Shown one piece after another: positions 36,001 through 43,700 of a DNA stretch of 64,000 bases. The notes below the pieces were generated by a model. That model had not been told where the DNA came from, did no database searches, and saw only the letters and a program-made list of their open reading frames with translations. Position 1 is the stretch's first letter, and every line of letters starts with the position of its first letter. The stretch spans positions 14,335,837-14,399,836 of the forward strand of contig CM065175.1 in assembly GCA_033026295.1 (NCBI GenBank), given 5' to 3'. This DNA is from Channa striata (lineage: Eukaryota > Chordata > Actinopteri > Anabantiformes > Channidae). The translations under genes and the position numbers were made by a program.

Positions 36001-37767
36001 GTGAGAGAGTGAGAAAGGGCGAGGGAGGATTTGTGTGGACGCGTGTGTGTGTGTTGGGGTTAAGGTCGAGGGAAATATGCCACTGTTTGGCTACTGCCCC
36101 TTCTCATCCAGCTGTTGCTAGTCTGTCAGGGAGCAGAGGTCTACTGGTGTCATATCCCTGCCCCCAGCTTTGAATAATGACAAAAGCATGCGCAACAGGG
36201 GCAAAAGGTAAAGATCCTCACGCAACAAATGGCTAATAAGCTCTTCTTGCCATTTGTGATCTGGAAATTACATTTGATTCCGTCTTGAGCTCTCGTGTCT
36301 GGTTGAGGAAAGGAAAATTAAAAAAAAAAGCCTAAAAGGATTTAGATTTCTTTGTTCCATCTTTTGTCCCCACCAGAAATGATCTGAGTCAGTGTGATGC
36401 TGATATTTATTCCCTTACATTTCAATGTAATTATTTTCTCTCAAAGTATTAATACCACGCACTAGTTTATCAACGACTCTGAAAGATGCTGATAAGTCAA
36501 CAGTTGCTCAGTGTTAATTGCTGAAAGCTTTTTTTTGCATCAACACATTTGCAGCATTGAATTATTAGAGTAAATTGTACCAGCTGCTCAGAGAGCCTGC
36601 TTGTTCATTATGATTATATTTATACTGAAAAAAAAAAGATGTTCTGTTCTCTGTCTCGTGCTATGTTACGTCTATTACTGGATCACTTTAATACAAACTT
36701 AGACACTCTGATCCATAACTTATACACAAAACAAGGGCAAACTATGAGCCAAATATGAAATTTAACGTCATGTTTTTTCCAGTTAAATCCCAATGAATGC
36801 ATGTCATCTGTCCTTAAAACCCATATTTACTCGGATTCTAGTTTCGGTAAGAGCTTTTTGCCATAAGGAATCCTAAATAAATAAACTGCAATTCTGCAAA
36901 CAAAAAGCAGCAGGGGGTGGTGTTGTTGTGGGGGGGAGACAGGTGCGTTATGTCTCTGCCTGTCTCCCGAAAACAAACGCCTCCCCCATCCTTTCTTACT
37001 CACTGTCTCCCTGCCTTGCTCCATTACAAACGCCTGTACCCACGAGACTGTGCCCCCCACAACACACACACACACACACACACACACCCTTATCTCTGTT
37101 TACGCACCGTTCATAGTAATCATGTCTGCGTGCTGAATGGGACCGTAGCAGAAATCCCAGTGTCCGCATCGGTTCATCTGTTGAACCTTCGCTTTAGTTA
37201 GTTGTGTTAGTTTATTAACGACATTCGGTCCTAACTTCAGGGTAACGACACACGAATCTCCGTGCGGCGCCGGCTCATCTCTCAGCGCTTCACCGGATCC
37301 AATCACCTGCTCGGCGTGAACACACGCACACGCGTTTCACTCTGGATCCAAAAACTCCCACAGGTTTAAAAATCTAAAAAGATAAACTTTCCGTTGGTGT
37401 TTCCACCACAATAGTTAGATCGCATCACCCGCACATCCAAAACCTCAAGCCCGACCAGAAACAATCACGGCGGCCCCGCATTTTACGCAGTGCCGCTCCA
37501 CGCTGGTGCCCCGGGTCGGGCAGCGCACACTGGATCCCACTGATCCAGTCACTGCAAAACTAATGAAACATTTACCCGCAATCAACCACAGCGAGTTGCG
37601 GCACTGCAGCAGATCAGCTGCGCCTCTGGAGCACAGCGTCGGACGGCTTGACGCAGCGCGCCAGCGCGGAGCGCGGTCCGTCCGTCCGCTCCATCAATGA
37701 AGAGCCGCATTCGAACGCACGTCTTACCTGTGACCGTAAGGCAAAAGACGAGGTACAACGCAGCCAT
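8188..37767 (-). CDS. kirrel3l: Kirrel/Neph-family cell adhesion protein (kin of IRRE-like), complete, 15 coding exons
   Basis: Single-pass membrane adhesion molecule of the nephrin-Neph group, expected at cell-cell contacts (slit diaphragm, neural or muscle contacts). Fifteen exons join in frame to 2265 nt, 754 residues; the family norm is about 700-780. Residues 1 to about 17 are a signal peptide. Five Ig domains follow (about 20-115, 116-218, 219-304, 305-388, 389-488), each with its Cys pair. A transmembrane segment lies at about 491-519. The tail has DIRVQIVH, an acidic stretch, DPTNGYYNVRGHEDR (tyrosines that recruit SH2 adaptors in Neph proteins), a Gln-rich region, and ends MQTHV, a PDZ ligand for ZO-1-type scaffolds. 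Family assignment is firm. The paralogue is not: Ig1 motifs resemble KIRREL3 and KIRREL2, and the tail resembles KIRREL2 and KIRREL1. The symbol is the teleost name I judge most likely, not a proven assignment. Confidence 0.9.
8791..8880 (-). CDS. kirrel3l: Kirrel-family exon 14: acidic cytoplasmic segment
   Basis: The acceptor is ATTCCCACAG and the donor GTAGAT, phase 0 at both ends, 30 codons. Encodes APNSSESPGTSRTEHSDLLE and then an acidic EEEDERSDIK. Being phase 0-0, it could be skipped without shifting the frame. Confidence 0.88.
8976..9085 (-). CDS. kirrel3l: Kirrel-family exon 13: juxtamembrane cytoplasmic tail
   Basis: The acceptor is ATCTGTACAG and the donor GTAAAT; phase 1 to phase 0. 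Encodes KRCTRLSKSDIRVQIVHSDH, then NDDEEDVKEPM. DIRVQIVH matches the DIRVEIV motif of Neph tails. Confidence 0.9.
9280..9387 (-). CDS. kirrel3l: Kirrel-family exon 12: transmembrane segment
   Basis: The acceptor is TTTTTCCACAG and the donor GTGAGC, phase 1 at both ends. Encodes LPMLIIVGGAVGGGCVLLIC and VITLVSLCCRHTGK: a glycine-rich hydrophobic segment stopped by Cys-Cys-Arg, a typical single-pass anchor. Confidence 0.93.
9388..10162 (-). other. Kirrel-family intron 11
   Basis: GT-AG intron between the Ig5 and transmembrane exons. No repeat or exon is recognised. Confidence 0.85.
10163..10361 (-). CDS. kirrel3l: Kirrel-family exon 11: second half of Ig5
   Basis: The acceptor is CTCCACAG and the donor GTACAT; phase 0 to phase 1. 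Encodes SGRYSVQTVTSDRGVLSSLV, then DFQLRYNCTAWNRFGTGTAL with the second Ig5 Cys and an NCT sequon, and ends TLKEQ. YNCTAWN is highly conserved in Neph proteins. Confidence 0.95.
10362..10978 (-). other. Kirrel-family intron 10
   Basis: GT-AG intron splitting Ig5; nothing else is recognised. Confidence 0.85.
10979..11079 (-). CDS. kirrel3l: Kirrel-family exon 10: first half of Ig5
   Basis: The acceptor is TTCACACCAG and the donor GTAAGT; phase 1 to phase 0. Encodes GPPIITADAMQHAVKHSKGK, then LECWVGSSPPPDKI with the first Ig5 Cys and the family SSPPPD motif. Confidence 0.95.
11235..11361 (-). CDS. kirrel3l: Kirrel-family exon 9: second half of Ig4
   Basis: The acceptor is CTCTCACTAG and the donor GTGAGT; phase 0 to phase 1. 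Encodes VLSNGNTLQLKAVTQEDAG, then TYTCKAIVPRIGVAERDVTL with the second Ig4 Cys. AIVPRIGVAER is a family hallmark. Confidence 0.95.
11362..12544 (-). other. Kirrel-family intron 8
   Basis: GT-AG intron splitting Ig4. It contains a C-rich run at about 11743-11761 and otherwise no recognised feature. Confidence 0.85.
12545..12672 (-). CDS. kirrel3l: Kirrel-family exon 8: first half of Ig4
   Basis: The acceptor is TTCAACCTAG and the donor GTAAGG; phase 1 to phase 0. Encodes FGPRLLSEPKPVTVDIGMDA, then AFTCAWTGNPPLTLAWTKQG with the first Ig4 Cys. Confidence 0.95.
12803..12951 (-). CDS. kirrel3l: Kirrel-family exon 7: second half of Ig3
   Basis: The acceptor is CTGTCTCAG and the donor GTGAGT; phase 2 to phase 1. 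Encodes WSKGGVPISEANGDSLEV, then VDYSYFTDPVSCEVSNSVGS and TNVSTLVDVQ. It contains the second Ig3 Cys and an NVS sequon. Confidence 0.95.
13176..13281 (-). CDS. kirrel3l: Kirrel-family exon 6: first half of Ig3
   Basis: The acceptor is CTACTCACAG and the donor GTATCC; phase 1 to phase 2. Encodes PPSVTLSVQPQTVTEGAKVL, then FICSATANPEITGYR, carrying the first Ig3 Cys and the conserved ATANPE motif. Confidence 0.95.
13417..13567 (-). CDS. kirrel3l: Kirrel-family exon 5: second half of Ig2
   Basis: The acceptor is GACTCTGCAG and the donor GTAAGT; phase 0 to phase 1. Encodes TLMEDGKREAAVSMLPITP, then DTGRTYTCRVLNPAAPAGR with the second Ig2 Cys, and ends ITINVQ. Confidence 0.95.
14038..14095. repeat. 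Degenerate CCTAA/CCTAAA tract
   Basis: Repeated variants of CCTAA, CCTAAT and ACCTAA in one short stretch. It resembles degenerate telomere-like tracts found in dispersed fish repeats; identity with a named element was not checked. Confidence 0.4.
14815..14892 (+). repeat. G-rich tract, potential G-quadruplex
   Basis: Runs of 4-7 G separated by 1-2 bases (core 14852-14886) on the + strand, which is the template strand of the Kirrel gene. Confidence 0.7.
15166..15323 (-). CDS. kirrel3l: Kirrel-family exon 4: first half of Ig2
   Basis: The acceptor is TTCTTTACAG and the donor GTACAG; the exon starts in phase 1 and ends in phase 0. Encodes VPPSDPVVEGGPVVRLKA, then HNLTCRASGAKPAAEITWYR with the first Ig2 Cys and an N-glycosylation sequon (NLT). 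Confidence 0.95.
15324..17199 (-). other. Kirrel-family intron 3
   Basis: GT-AG intron between the Ig1 and Ig2 exons with a CA microsatellite at 15973-16000. No other gene feature is seen. Confidence 0.85.
15973..16000. repeat. (CA)14 microsatellite
   Basis: Uninterrupted CA run inside an intron. Confidence 0.95.
17200..17349 (-). CDS. kirrel3l: Kirrel-family exon 3: second half of Ig1
   Basis: The acceptor is CTACACGCAG and the donor GTAAGA, phase 1 at both ends. Encodes WTRYTLTGDPLSGEHSLL, then DDAVYECQATQAALRSHRA with the second Ig1 Cys, and KLTVL. The YECQATQA motif is strongly diagnostic of Neph proteins. Confidence 0.95.
17350..17971 (-). other. Kirrel-family intron 2
   Basis: GT-AG intron splitting Ig1; nothing else is recognised. 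Confidence 0.85.
17972..18127 (-). CDS. kirrel3l: Kirrel-family exon 2: first half of Ig1
   Basis: Encodes TQAAYFSQQPQDQLVISGQ, the first Ig1 Cys in VTLPC, and IVQWTKDGLALGGERDLPG. The acceptor is a tandem CAGCAG, so the exon may begin at 18127 or 18124, adding or dropping one Ala. The donor is GTATTA, phase 1. Confidence 0.93.
19918..20076. repeat. Possible dispersed teleost repeat, degenerate
   Basis: A stretch ending TTAAGTATCTTGCCCAGAG resembles a common fish repeat with the phrase 'aagtgccttgcccaaggg'. This is recalled similarity only and was not searched. Confidence 0.3.
20992..21021. repeat. (TG)n microsatellite
   Basis: TG run with one interruption (GTAT). Confidence 0.9.
21595..21652. 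repeat. (TG)n(TA)n compound microsatellite
   Basis: A short TG run is followed by a TA run and TATAGTATATA variants. Confidence 0.85.
22261..22318. repeat. Interrupted (TG)n microsatellite
   Basis: Several TG runs separated by short interruptions. Confidence 0.9.
24194..24218. repeat. C homopolymer / ACCCC low complexity
   Basis: A run of 12 C followed by CACACCCCACACCCCC. Confidence 0.9.
25761..25815. promoter_or_regulatory. Candidate enhancer core: clustered TAAT/ATTA homeodomain-type sites
   Basis: At least seven ATTA/TAAT cores lie in 55 bases, including AATTAATTA and two GATTAAT copies. They sit in intron 1 of the Kirrel gene. The motif density is visible directly; enhancer function is inference, and simple AT-richness could also explain it. 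Confidence 0.35.
28077..28097. repeat. C homopolymer (interrupted once by T)
   Basis: Thirteen C, one T, seven C. Confidence 0.9.
29380..29404. repeat. (CA)n microsatellite
   Basis: Short CA run in intron 1. Confidence 0.9.
29947..30028. repeat. (AC)41 microsatellite
   Basis: Perfect, uninterrupted 82-base AC run, the longest simple repeat in the window. Confidence 0.97.
33750..33765. repeat. G16 homopolymer
   Basis: Sixteen consecutive G on the + strand within intron 1. The length may be uncertain because long homopolymers are hard to sequence. Confidence 0.9.
37062..37087. repeat. (CA)13 microsatellite
   Basis: CA run in intron 1 about 640 bases from exon 1. Confidence 0.92.
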
Positions 37768-38390
37768 GGCAGCTGCTCTGTCCGCTGGTTGTGGATTCAC
37801 TCGCTCCGTCTCTGTGGCTCAGCTGCTTGTGGTCCACCGCGGCTCCGGGATCTCACCGGACGGACAAGCGCACTGGGATTCACCGATAACAGTATCCGCT
37901 CAAAAAGACTCGACTCTCTCTATTCCGAGCACTTTGGAAACTCTCGGTTAACGAAGCATCTCCACAGTTGGTAACTTTCCCCGCTGCATCAGTGTCCGTT
38001 CCCGCTCGCCGTCTCTCTCTAACAGTCCATTCTGGTTTCCCTCAGTCCACTTTTTCTGGACCTGCGATCTTCCCTCCTCCACGGTGCGAGTGATAAACCG
38101 GGGTGAAGTTGCCCGTCGCTCCCTCGGCTCGAGTCTCTCACTCTGTCCCCACTGGAACACACTCAGTCCCCGTCACACACTCCTGCTCTGCCGGTCTCCC
38201 CTGTTCGCTCCTCACTCCCTCCTGCCAGTAGGAAATGCGCACTGACAGTCATCTGGTGTGGGGGGTTCACTAAATCTGGCAGGAGCTGAATCGGAGGAGC
38301 TCCTCTGCCTCTGATGGTTGCTTGGAGGGGGGCACAGCGGCCCCCGCCCCCAGGGCCCCCCCATTGGCTGAGCGGGCGTCACGGGGAGGG
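37240..38390 (-). promoter_or_regulatory. CpG-rich promoter region and 5' UTR of the Kirrel-family gene
   Basis: CpG dinucleotides are clearly denser here than in the flanking AT-rich DNA, and the region brackets the ATG exon (37728-37767). The 5' UTR and transcription start must lie between 37768 and roughly 38350. The exact start is not visible. Confidence 0.6.
37728..37767 (-). CDS. kirrel3l: Kirrel-family exon 1: start codon and signal peptide
   Basis: On the - strand an ATG in a strong context (GCTGCCATGG) starts MAALYLVFCLTVTG, a short hydrophobic signal sequence. It is followed by donor GTAAGA in phase 1, matching the phase of exon 2. The frame is open upstream with no other in-frame ATG close by, so this ATG is the best start. 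The exon sits in a CpG-rich region. Confidence 0.85.
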
Positions 38391-38398
38391 TATTTAAA
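38342..38398 (+). promoter_or_regulatory. GC box / CCAAT / TATA-like array
   Basis: CCCCGCCCC (38343-38350), ATTGG (inverted CCAAT, 38363-38367) and TATTTAAA (38391-38398) lie in that order on the + strand. This is the classical layout for transcription toward higher coordinates, away from the Kirrel gene. GC and CCAAT boxes work in both directions, so the array could also serve the - strand. Confidence 0.4.
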
Positions 38399-38400
38399 AG

Positions 38401-38543
38401 CACTTGTTTCGCGTTGCTTGATTGCTCCAACAATTTTTTGGGGTGCAGTGGCCCTCATGGAGACTATATTACAGGATGTGTAGATGGACAAGAGTAATAT
38501 GGTACAGTCCTGCTCTGATGTGTGTGTGTGTGTGTGTGTTGGG
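38401..38543. other. Interval between promoter-like array and Tc1 remnant
   Basis: A short + strand ATG frame at 38457 stops after eight codons. There is no other feature apart from the TG repeat. Confidence 0.5.
38519..38540. repeat. (TG)n microsatellite
   Basis: TG run ending just before the 5' end of the Tc1-like element. Confidence 0.9.
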
Positions 38544-39539
38544 TACAGTGCAAGAACAAGTCATGCAACTGTTTGCAATATCCTGGTTTTCTGGATGAAT
38601 TGATAGAGACATGATCTAATCTTCACAAGTCACAAATATCAAACAAAGAAACAAACAATACACATATTTCCAATAGAGGTGGTTTAAAGCTTTTTAAAGA
38701 AACCCACTCAAACAGTGTCAGTGGGCTATTCGCAAGCAGCAATTGCTGATGTAAGTCATGGCGCACAAAAGAAATCTCAGAAGACCATCAAAAGTTTGCA
38801 TGTACCTAGACAGGGTTAGAGCGTAATCTCAAAAACTTAAGGAGAGCGTTTGGTACAGTGCCCACTGTCCATGGGCACGGCATACGTAAAAAGAACTGTA
38901 GAGTAACAGTTCAAAACTGGAACTTGAATGAATTAGAGCTGGCTAACATCTTTTAGAGTCGTATACCACATTAAAACATCATCCAAACCTTCAAGTAAGA
39001 AGAAGCCACATGATTTTGAGCTGCTTTGTTGACTCTGGAGTCAAGTTCATCAAGGTATCCTACACGATAACTTAAGAGTGGCCGTGTGCAAGCTAAAGCG
39101 TAGAAGAAGCCGCCAATCATCACTGGTAAAGCCCGGTGCCCAGACCTCAGCCCGACACAGGCGCTTGTGAAATGACCTCAGAAGAGACGTTCGCAGATGC
39201 CCTACCAATATGTCTGATTTGAAAGTGTTCTATTAAAAAAGAACGGTTCAAAATTGTGCAGGTCAACCCACAGCTAGAGGAGGACATTGCTTTATGTTAC
39301 TGCTGCCAAAGAAGATTCATCCAGTTATTAAAACATTGTTTCTATTCCTTTTTTCCACCATCACTTCATGTACGTGTGGATGTATTCAAACAACACATCA
39401 AAATTACTGTTTGTATTTTATCAGCTTAGAAATATTGTGTTTGATAATATTTGTGACTTTGGTAAACATCAGATCACATTTCATGACCAATTTAAGCCAG
39501 TGTTTTTTTAATATTTTAAATAATTTTAATATTACAGTA
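38544..39539 (+). mobile_element. Degenerate Tc1/mariner DNA transposon remnant (about 1.0 kb)
   Basis: It starts TACAGTGCAAGAACAAGT, as Tc1-like fish elements do. An internal segment near 38608-38645 (TCACAAATATCAAACAAA) is matched in inverted form near 39435-39482 (TTTGATAATATTTGTGAC), showing long terminal inverted repeats. Between them a broken transposase is seen: CPDLSP near 39132-39150 corresponds to the conserved SPDLNP motif, followed by GGHCFMLLLPKKIHPVIK-like sequence. Stops and shifts break the frame, so it cannot encode a working enzyme. The outer 3' end is eroded and its limit approximate. Confidence 0.82.
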
Positions 39540-39613
39540 ATGATAATTGTTATTATTATTTAATATTAGAGTAAATAATTTGAAAGTGGTTGCATTAGTG
39601 CAGATTCAGGTGA

Positions 39614-39651
39614 AGACGTTGTGTCAAATTGCACAATTTGACACAACGTCT
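39614..39651. repeat. 38-bp palindrome, 18-bp perfect arms
   Basis: The left arm AGACGTTGTGTCAAATTG and right arm CAATTTGACACAACGTCT are exact reverse complements separated by CA. It lies about 75 bases beyond the Tc1 remnant. Confidence 0.97.
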
Positions 39652-40725
39652 CTTTACTTAGTGGATCAATCTGGTCAAACTGCCGGCACTGCAGCATGAC
39701 TCTTTTTTGTTTATTCAACTTTATCTGAAAAACTAATAGAATTTTAATCTGACTCTGTGTTATTTCAGTGAGATCTATTATACTGAAGTACATTAATAGG
39801 TTCATATAGACATTTTTGCAAATTGTTTTCTTTGAAGTTGGCTCAAAACATGTTTTTTTTTCAGGTGCAGCGTGATCTAAAATGAGGCTATTGTTCATTG
39901 TCATACAGTGGGCGCTAAAATGAGCAGAAGAGAACAAAGTCATTATCATATTTCAACAAAAGCTACGGCTTTCATAAAGAGATGAAAACAGTGCGGTCTA
40001 TCACTTGCCTGTGGTTCTTTATAGGCTTGTTCTTTGATGTTGTTTATTAGTTATTCAAAGATCTATTGATTAACCAAAATAATAGGCCTCGCAGTCATCT
40101 GGTTAATCAGTCTGTTACTTGCATATTGTCCTAAGCAACAACTTAATTTAATCTTAACACCCTCCCTCCCCTTCACATACACACACAAACACACACACAC
40201 ACATCTGCCCTATTAACTCAGCCAGGTGGTTAGTGCTCCACAAGACTGTGAAAAATTAATCAAAGTCTGTAGATTTGGACACTAAGGACGTCAGTGTGTG
40301 TTGATTCCAGAAAAAAAAAAATCATCCACAAAAATTAAAAGAAAAAATCGTTTTGACATTTTGCGCTGCATTTAATTAAAAGCGGAGCTACACAACTAGG
40401 GCTCAGTCCCCATGAGGGTCCCCCCCCAAAAACAGTAGTTGTCAAACCCCGGGGCTGGCCTTTCTGTTTATTGCCCCCCTGTAATGCAAACATAAGGGTC
40501 TCCTGCCAGTAAACACATGTTGATGGAAGAAACAGCTTGCACAGCTGGGAAGCCAACTCAGGTTAGTGTGAATGAGCACATGGATAAATGAGCATCACTC
40601 AACGTGTGTGTGCAGAAATATATCGATTGTTTGTTGCTTTACGTATGTCAGAGTGCGATTGAATTTGGTGTGTAGGAGCTGGAATGTGACAGTCGGAGGG
40701 TAACCAAAAGAAACGGTGCTTTTTG

Positions 40726-40730
<5 letters not shown>

Positions 40731-40758
<28 letters not shown>
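40731..40758. repeat. (GT)14 microsatellite
   Basis: Uninterrupted GT run. Confidence 0.95.
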
Positions 40759-43700
40759 CTGTCAGCTGTAGTGTGTACGTGAGAAACCATCGATGAGTGA
40801 CTGAAGGAGGGGGCTTGGGTGAGCCGTAAAACAGCAGGGTGCCTCTGCCAGTTGTGCTGTGATAATAAAATCAACATCCATTGTGCTGCGTCTGTCACCA
40901 GGCATGATGCTGTGATTGAAATGTATGATCTCCTACAGCTCACACAGATGGACAGATAGATGAGGGCAAAACTGCAGACACATGCACTAGAATCCGTTTG
41001 AGCCAATAGTATTAATTTTGTTGGCCTCTGTGGCATCAAATGGAGGGCGCCCTGACTCCCCAAGCTTTTGAGTGTGTGAATTATTTATAAATAAAAAGGG
41101 GGTTTTCAGCTGTGGGTTTATTAATAATAAATATGGTTTGATATTTACTAAACTGTTCAGAGGGAGAAAGGGGTGACAGTTAAGATGTCGTTTGCATGGT
41201 AATTGCAAGAAGGTAATAAATAAGGCATGAAGTGCAGATATATGGAAATGTGATTCACAGGGAAATGAGAATAATTTAACAAAATATTATCCCAGTCCCT
41301 ATTTGACCTGGGGTCAATTAAAAAAAAGATGTCAGTTGTGGTGAACTGCATGCTGGGCCTTAAAATTACAGTTGCTTGCTTTCTCCTTTGTCTGGCTGGA
41401 AAGCGGATCTAACGTTCAAGTGGAGGGAAATGTATTCATACTTACAAAAGCCATGTGTTTAGTTTGAATGAATATTAAACTGAATAAAATCAACCTCATT
41501 ACCTACCACTAAAAAAGGAGACATTTTTCTCTCAAAAGTGAACTCAGCATAGGATGAGTTAGAAGTTGAGGTATGCGAATTTTGTTTTGTTCCACAACTC
41601 TCTAACGCTGCGAGAAAACACCATATTGTTTTCAATGAAAACAGAGATTAAGAACTGAAGTCACGTCATGCCGTGTTAACTGTGGGGGGACAGAGGCGCC
41701 ATCTTGTGAGGTATGCACAGTGGCCTTTTGTTTTGTTTGGATATAATATTGTTTAAATCATTCAAATTTAATGGAGATGGGGCAAATCTTGGGTGCACTG
41801 ACCTGCCGGGGCAGAACTTTTAGAATCAAGTTTAACACAGACTTCAGCTCACCAGTGTGAAGGCAGAGGGATCTTCACATCCTGCTGCATGAAAACCTAT
41901 GTTCAACATGACATGACATTAGCTTCACTTTCTTCATGTTTGTTGTAAAACAAGTTGAATAGACATATTTTTATTACGGTTGAAACACACACATATTTTT
42001 TGCTGAATGAATCTGTATAATATGTTTAACAGTGGTGTTTTAAATATATATAGAGTGATATATATTAACTTTCTGCTACATATGTTTTAGTGTATGTTCA
42101 TGCTGCAGTGTTTGGTTTCCTCACAGGGGTCTAAGGTTTATGCTGCTGCCCATATGAGAAACATTACACCAGCTTTTACTGTAATTGTGATATTGAATGT
42201 TGAGCTGATCTGTGTCAACCATAACTCTAAATGTTGCTACAAGCTCGTAACTCATAAGGACATACACCTTTGCAAGGTGGTAGTATTCATCTGTCCAGCT
42301 CACGAGCAATTCAAAACCCGTCTCCTCTCTCCCATTCCAATAATATGACGTCAGTCCGCTGCACTGGTTTGAAATTTGCAATTAAGCATTTTCTTTATGT
42401 GTGATTGATGAGCGGGAGGAGGGTCATTAATGCTCAACATGGACCTGGGGCTCACTCTGCAGTCTATAGGTCTATTTCCATGCTCATATCAAATCCATGT
42501 CCTCTGCCCTAATATCAGAATATGACTCTGGCCACCCATGGATTCTGTTTTTGTCTGTAATGAAAGTCTCTCTGGGGATCTGGTTGAAGGATTCTTTTCC
42601 TCAGGGGTCAAGGAGAGGTTGAGGCTTCTGGTTCAAGCTGTGCTTAGAAAAGGGTGTGGATTACAGGAATGTGGCTGTTGAACTCAGATTTATAGAAAAG
42701 ATCTGCATTCTGACATTACAGACGATAAAAAGCGAGGTGAAGCCATATGCCCTGTAGCTCAGGTGTATATTATCGGGTCAAAGACCAACATGTGGACAAA
42801 ATTCTCATGGTTTGAGCACTGATGAAGCAACTTTTTTGTCATTTAATCATCCAAAGCAACAAGCTAGACCCGGTATGCATTTTCACCCACTTCTCAAATA
42901 AAGTGATAGCTGTACAACGTTCCCCAAATTTCAGACCTGATTGACTGGGTCCTCGGCCAGCCTGGCTGTGTCTTCGCTGATAAGTACAGCAGTAAGCTGT
43001 CTAAAATATTCATGCACTGATGCAGAGTTGTTGTCCCTTGATAGGTCTTACCATGTGCAACATCTGTTCCTGATGTCATGCGCGTTTGCGTGTGCCAGAA
43101 ATGCCCTGATGGCGTCCGTGGCATCTCTGCTGCACTAAGCCATTTCCAGACACTCACTGTTAAAACTCAGCTATGATAAATATCTGGAGACAACGATAGT
43201 GATCCAGTCACCTGGACAGAACTATTGAACACTTATGCTAATCCATACACATAGATTCAGCCGCTGCAGTGTCAGACTGAGATCAGCAGTTCTGCCACTT
43301 ACTGATGAATGTGTTAGTTGGCTCTGTCAACGGCTCATGATTATTTGGTGAATATTCCATTATGAGACTTTACATAAGGGAACAGTGGAGTAGCTTTATG
43401 AAGCAAAATACTTAGTAAGCTGCCACCACATTAAACTGCCAACATCTTAATTAAGTCAGCTTAAAAACAATCTGATGAATAGAACTATATTCCAACATTG
43501 TACTTTCTCTAATGCTGCACTTAGATGCTCATCACAATGTTGAAAATGCAAGTTAAATGTTAGCGCCCACGTTGTTTTAACCAATCCACAGTTGACACGG
43601 AAAGACGGACAATGAGAGGGACAGAGTCAAAGTCAGCAATAGTCAAGGTGAATCCCATCCTGCTGCAGTGTCCATCCCACACCACAGTAACAGTCACAGC

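Larger units (their letters stand above)
18128..37727 (-). other. Kirrel-family intron 1 (about 19.6 kb)
   Basis: This long intron separates the signal-peptide exon from Ig1, as is common in Neph genes. I found no additional exon on either strand. It contains several CA/TG microsatellites, C and G homopolymers, a probable dispersed repeat near 19.9-20.1 kb, and sequences that look like conserved non-coding elements by composition (24.6, 25.8, 28.3 and 29.1 kb). Long T/C-rich stretches lie at about 22.6-23.2 and 30.8-31.8 kb. Confidence 0.8.

Noticed and set aside
42740..42790. tRNA-like boxes (TAGCTCAGGTGTA and GGGTCAAAGACC)
   Set aside because: The A- and B-box-like motifs are too close together (about 20 bases) and no cloverleaf can be drawn.
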